The translations under genes and the position numbers were made by a program. From the NCBI RefSeq assembly GCF_029227915.1, contig NC_079887.1, positions 496,001 to 560,000 on the forward strand: a stretch of DNA of 64,000 bases. Reading direction: 5' to 3'. Within the stretch, counting starts at the first letter, position 1. Every line of letters begins with the position of its first letter. Shown one piece after another: positions 61,501-64,000 of this stretch. Under the pieces are notes generated by a model. That model was not told where the DNA came from, made no database searches, and saw nothing but the letters and a program-made list of their open reading frames with translations. This DNA is from Hydractinia symbiolongicarpus. Lineage: Eukaryota; Cnidaria; Hydrozoa; Anthoathecata; Hydractiniidae.

Positions 61501-62228
61501 TGCCGGCGATTAAACTTCTTTTATTCAGCGTCTCATCAAAAATGAAAACATTTTTAAAAACTACAAGTCTCATGGGCTTTAGTGGTGAAATAATAATTTA
61601 AAAAATCGTTTGGGAAATGAGTTTACTCCCTGGGTACTTTCTTTGTACACTTTTGACTATACGGGCCGAGTCCAGGATTTACGGGAAAACGCAGGTTTTC
61701 GTTTGCCGGCGATTAAACTTCTTGTATTCAGCGTCTCATCAAAAATGAAAACATTTTTAAAAACTACAAGTCTTATGCGTTTTAGTGGTGAAAAAATAAT
61801 TTAAAAAATCGTTCTGGAAATGAATTTACTCCCTGGGTACTTTCTTTGTATACTTTTGACTATACGGGCCGAGTCCAGGATTTACGGGAAATCGCAGGTT
61901 TTCGTTTGCCGGCGATTAAACTTCTTTTATTCAGCGTCTCATCAAAAATGAAAACATTTTTAAAAACTACAAGTCTCATGCGTTTTAGTGGTGAAAATGT
62001 AATTTAAAAAATCGTTCGGGAAATGAGTTTACTCCCTGGGTACTTTCTTTGTACACTTTTGAGTATACGGGCCGAGTCCGGGATTTACGGGAAATTGCGG
62101 ATTTTCGTTTGCTGGCGATTAAACTTCTTTTATTCAGCGTCCCATCAAATATGAAAATATTTTTGAAAACTACAAGTCTCATGCGTTTAGTGGTAAAAAA
62201 ATAATATAAAAAATCGTTCGGGAAATGA
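58583..62228. repeat. 2,025-bp tandem duplication; second copy lacks two monomers
   Basis: Copy 1 is 58,583-60,607 and copy 2 is 60,608-62,228. Both begin with the rare ACTCACTGGGTACTTTCC, TTTTAACTATACGGGCTGAGTCC and TTAAATTTC. The offset is 2,025 up to about 61,390, then 1,620. Two monomers of copy 1 (about 59,380-59,785) are absent from copy 2. Shared rare markers include TTCGGCGTCTC, CGCCGGATTTTG, TTTCTTTCAATGC, CATGGGCTTTAG, CTTGTATTCAGCG and GAGTATACGGG. Few differences are visible, for example TTTTGACTATACG versus TTTTAACTATACG. Confidence 0.88.
61391..61407. other. Mapped two-monomer deletion junction
   Basis: In copy 2 the monomer end reads GGTGAAAAAATAATTT, AAAAAATCG, TTTGGGAAATGAG. 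The left part (GGTGAAAAAATA) matches copy 1 near 59,355, which continues TTCGGGAAATGAG. The right part (TTTGGGAAATGAG, then CAATGC) matches copy 1 near 59,780, which is preceded by GGTGAAATAATA. The join therefore lies within the shared bases TAATTTAAAAAATCGTT, again in the A-rich end of the monomer. Confidence 0.75.
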
Positions 62229-62793
62229 GTTTACTCCCTGGGTACTTTCTTTGTAAACTTTTGACTATACGGGCCAAGCCCGGGATTTACGGGAAATCGC
62301 GGGTTTTCGTTTGCCGGCGATTAAACTGCTTTTATTCAGCGTCTCATCAAAAATGAAAACATTTTTAAAAACTACAAGTCTTATGCGTTTTAGTGGTGAA
62401 ATAATAATTTAAAAAATCGTTCTGGAAATGCGTGTACTCCCTGGGTACTTTCTTTGTATACTTTTGACTATACGGGCCGAATCCGGGATTTAGGGAAATC
62501 GCAGGTTTTCGTTTGCTGGCGATTAAACTGCCTTTATTCAGCGTCTCATCAAAAATGAAAACATTTTTGAAAACTACAAGTCTCATGCGTTTTAGTGGTG
62601 AAAAAATAATTTAAAAAATCGTTCGGGAAATGAGTTTACTCCCTGGGTACTTTCTTTGTATACTTTTGACTATACGGGCCAAGCCGGGATTTACGGGAAA
62701 TCGCGGGTTTTCGTTTGCCGGCGATTAAACTTCTTTTATTCAGCGTCTCATCAAAAATGAAAACATTTTTAAAAACTACAAGTCTCATGCGTT

Positions 62794-63790
62794 TTAGTGG
62801 TGAAAAAGTAATTTAAAAAATCGTTCGGGAAGTGAGTTTACTTCCTGGGTACTTTCTTTGTATACTTTTGACAATACGGGCCAAGCCTGGGATTTACGGG
62901 AAATCGCGGGTTTTCGTTTGCCGGCGATTAAACTTCTTTTATTCAGCGTCTCATCAAAAATGAAAACATTTTTGAAAACTACAAGTCTCATGCGTTTTAG
63001 TGGTGAAAAAATAATTTAAAAAATCGTTCGGGAAATGAGTTTACTCCCTGGGTACTTTCTTTGTATACTTTTGACTATACGGGCCGAGTCCGGGATTTAC
63101 GGCAAATCGCGGATTTTCGTTTGCCGGCGAATAAACTTCTTTTATTCAGCGTCCCATCAAATATGAAAATATTTTTGAAAACTACAAGTCTCATGCGTTT
63201 AGTGGTAAAAAAATAATATAAAAAACCGTTCAGGAAATGAGTTTACTCCCTGGGTACTTTTTTTGTATACTTTTGACTATACGGCCAAGCCCGGGATTTA
63301 CGGGAAATCGCGGGTTTTCGTTTGCCGGCGATTAAACTTCTTTTATTCAGCGTCTCATCAAAAATGAAAACATTTTTAAAAACTACAAGTCTCATGCGTT
63401 TTAGTGGTGAAAAAGTAATTTAAAAAATCGTTCGGGAAATGAGTTTACTTCCTGGGTACTTTCTTTGTATACTTTTGACAATACGGGCCAAGCCTGGGAT
63501 TTACGGGAAATCGCGGGTTTTCGTTTGCCGGCGATTAAACTTCTTTTATTCAGCGTCTCATCAAAAATGAAAACATTTTTGAAAACTACAAGTCTCATGC
63601 GTTTTAGTGGTGAAAAAATAATTTAAAAAATCGTTCGGGAAATGAGTTTACTCCCTGGGTACTTTCTTTGTATACTTTTGACTATACGGGCCGAGTCCGG
63701 GATTTACGGCAAATCGCGGATTTTCGTTTGCCGGCGATTAAACTTCTTTTATTCAGCGTCCCATCAAATATGAAAATATTTTTGAAAATT
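62794..63790. repeat. Three-monomer tandem duplication, 607 bp
   Basis: Markers ACTTCCTGGG, GACAATACGGGCCAAGCCTGGG and the C monomer with TTTACGGCAAATCGCGG occur at about 62,840, 62,870 and 63,100, and again 607 bases further on. The first copy has GGAAGTGAG and GGCGAATAAAC where the second has GGAAATGAG and GGCGATTAAAC. After the second C monomer the sequence switches into the monomer type also found near 58,360. Confidence 0.85.
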
Positions 63791-64000
63791 ACAAGTCTTA
63801 TGCGTTTTAGTGGTGAAAAAATAATTTAAAAAATCGTTCTGGAAATGAGTTTACTCCCTGGGTACTTTCTTTGTATACTTTTGACTATACGGGCCGAGTC
63901 CGAGATTTAAGGGAAATCACAGGTTTTCTTTTGCCGGCGATTAAACTTCTTTTATTCAGCGTCTCATCAAAAATGAAAACATTTTTGAAAACTACAAGTC
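63791..64000. repeat. Window end: copy of the monomer at ~58,330-58,530
   Basis: The rare string GAGTCCGAGATTTAAGGG with AAATCACAGG and TTTTCTTTTGCCGG occurs at about 58,427 and again at about 63,896 (offset 5,469, about 27 monomers). The window is cut inside this monomer at ACAAGTC. A further copy of the 58.4-62.2 kb block may follow, but it cannot be seen here. Confidence 0.8.

Larger units (their letters stand above)
1..64000. repeat. Satellite DNA array, ~203-bp monomer, ~315 head-to-tail copies
   Basis: Every line of the window is the same unit. Anchors such as GTTTACT, GCCGGCGATTAAAC, AGCGTCTCATC and AAAATCGTTC recur every 201-204 bases from end to end, always on the same strand. The consensus monomer has about 76 G+C in 203 bases. 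Length differences come from small indels: CCAAGCCGGG versus CCAAGCCCGGG, TTTAGGG versus TTTACGGG, GCGTTTAG versus GCGTTTTAG, and GTGGGTG versus GTGGTG. No unique DNA, mobile element, RNA gene or inverted block interrupts it. Known biology: satellites of this monomer size are typical of eukaryotic centromeric or heterochromatic DNA. Centromere function is inferred and not shown by the sequence. Family and species are not recognised. Both ends of the array lie outside the window. Confidence 0.98.

Noticed and set aside
1-64000. CRISPR array
   Set aside because: The whole ~203-bp unit repeats. There are no short repeats separated by unique spacers, and no cas-like gene.
1-64000. Mobile element, viral or rDNA sequence hidden in the array
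   Set aside because: No stretch departs from the monomer. The only clear break in periodicity (58,115-58,230) is a deletion and contains no foreign sequence.

Overview
The whole 64-kb window is one unbroken satellite DNA array. A unit of about 203 bp is repeated head to tail, always in the same orientation, roughly 315 times (my estimate from the anchor GTTTACT near position 151 and its last copy near 63,849, with a mean spacing of about 202.6 bp). I see no unique sequence, transposon, RNA gene, inversion or convincing protein-coding gene. The short open frames of 60-97 codons are the same monomer read in different frames. 203 is not a multiple of three, so no frame can run through the array. 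An array of this size and nested structure points to a eukaryote, most likely a centromeric, pericentromeric or other heterochromatic block. I do not recognise the satellite family and cannot name the species.

The common monomer (counted by hand) is about 37% GC and has two halves. One is a CpG-dense, GC-rich stretch (around the CCCGGG, CGCGGG and GCCGGC words). The other is AT-rich and holds a perfect short inverted repeat, several A/T tracts and an A-rich block. CpG is not depleted (about 12 per monomer against about 7 expected), which suggests weak germline cytosine methylation or a young array.

Monomers fall into recognisable variants, named here for use in the entries: A (ACTCCCTGGG, GGGCCAAGCC), B (ACTCACAGGG, TACATTCGAC, ACGTGCC), C (CCCATCAAATATG, GCGTTTAGTGGTAAAA), D (GATTTAGGGAAATCG), E (CCTCTTTCATTAAGCG), F (GAGTCCAGGATTT), G (GGGAAATAGCGGG with GTGAAAAAAAAATTT), H (ACGCGCT, usually TTTTATGCAGCG), K (TTTACAGGAAAACGCGGG), and P/Q/R (GGCGAATAAAC / GCGGCTTTTCG / CCAAGCCAGG).

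Layout: 1-8.6 kb diverse monomers with small diverged duplications; 8.65-11.5 kb three copies of a 4-monomer unit; 12.4-18.2 kb a very similar 2,428-bp tandem duplication plus an 808-bp copy of its end; 20.2-26.3 kb nested 3,652- and 812-bp duplications; 26.5-30.9 kb a regular 4-monomer higher-order repeat (809-810 bp); 30.9-35.2 kb D-P-Q-R-C units; 35.2-38.2 kb three copies of a 1,016-bp 5-monomer unit; 38.2-40.2 kb two copies of a different 5-monomer unit; 40.2-58.4 kb mosaics, including a 17-monomer (3,448-bp) duplication; 58.6-62.2 kb a 2,025-bp duplication whose second copy lost two monomers; 62.8-63.8 kb a 607-bp triplet duplication. The window ends inside another copy of the 58.4-kb monomers.

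The array therefore reads as a fossil record of unequal exchange. Several junctions can be placed to within a few to tens of bases, and those I could place lie in the AT-rich half of the monomer. That, with the inverted repeat that is kept in altered form in variant C, is the most interesting signal here.
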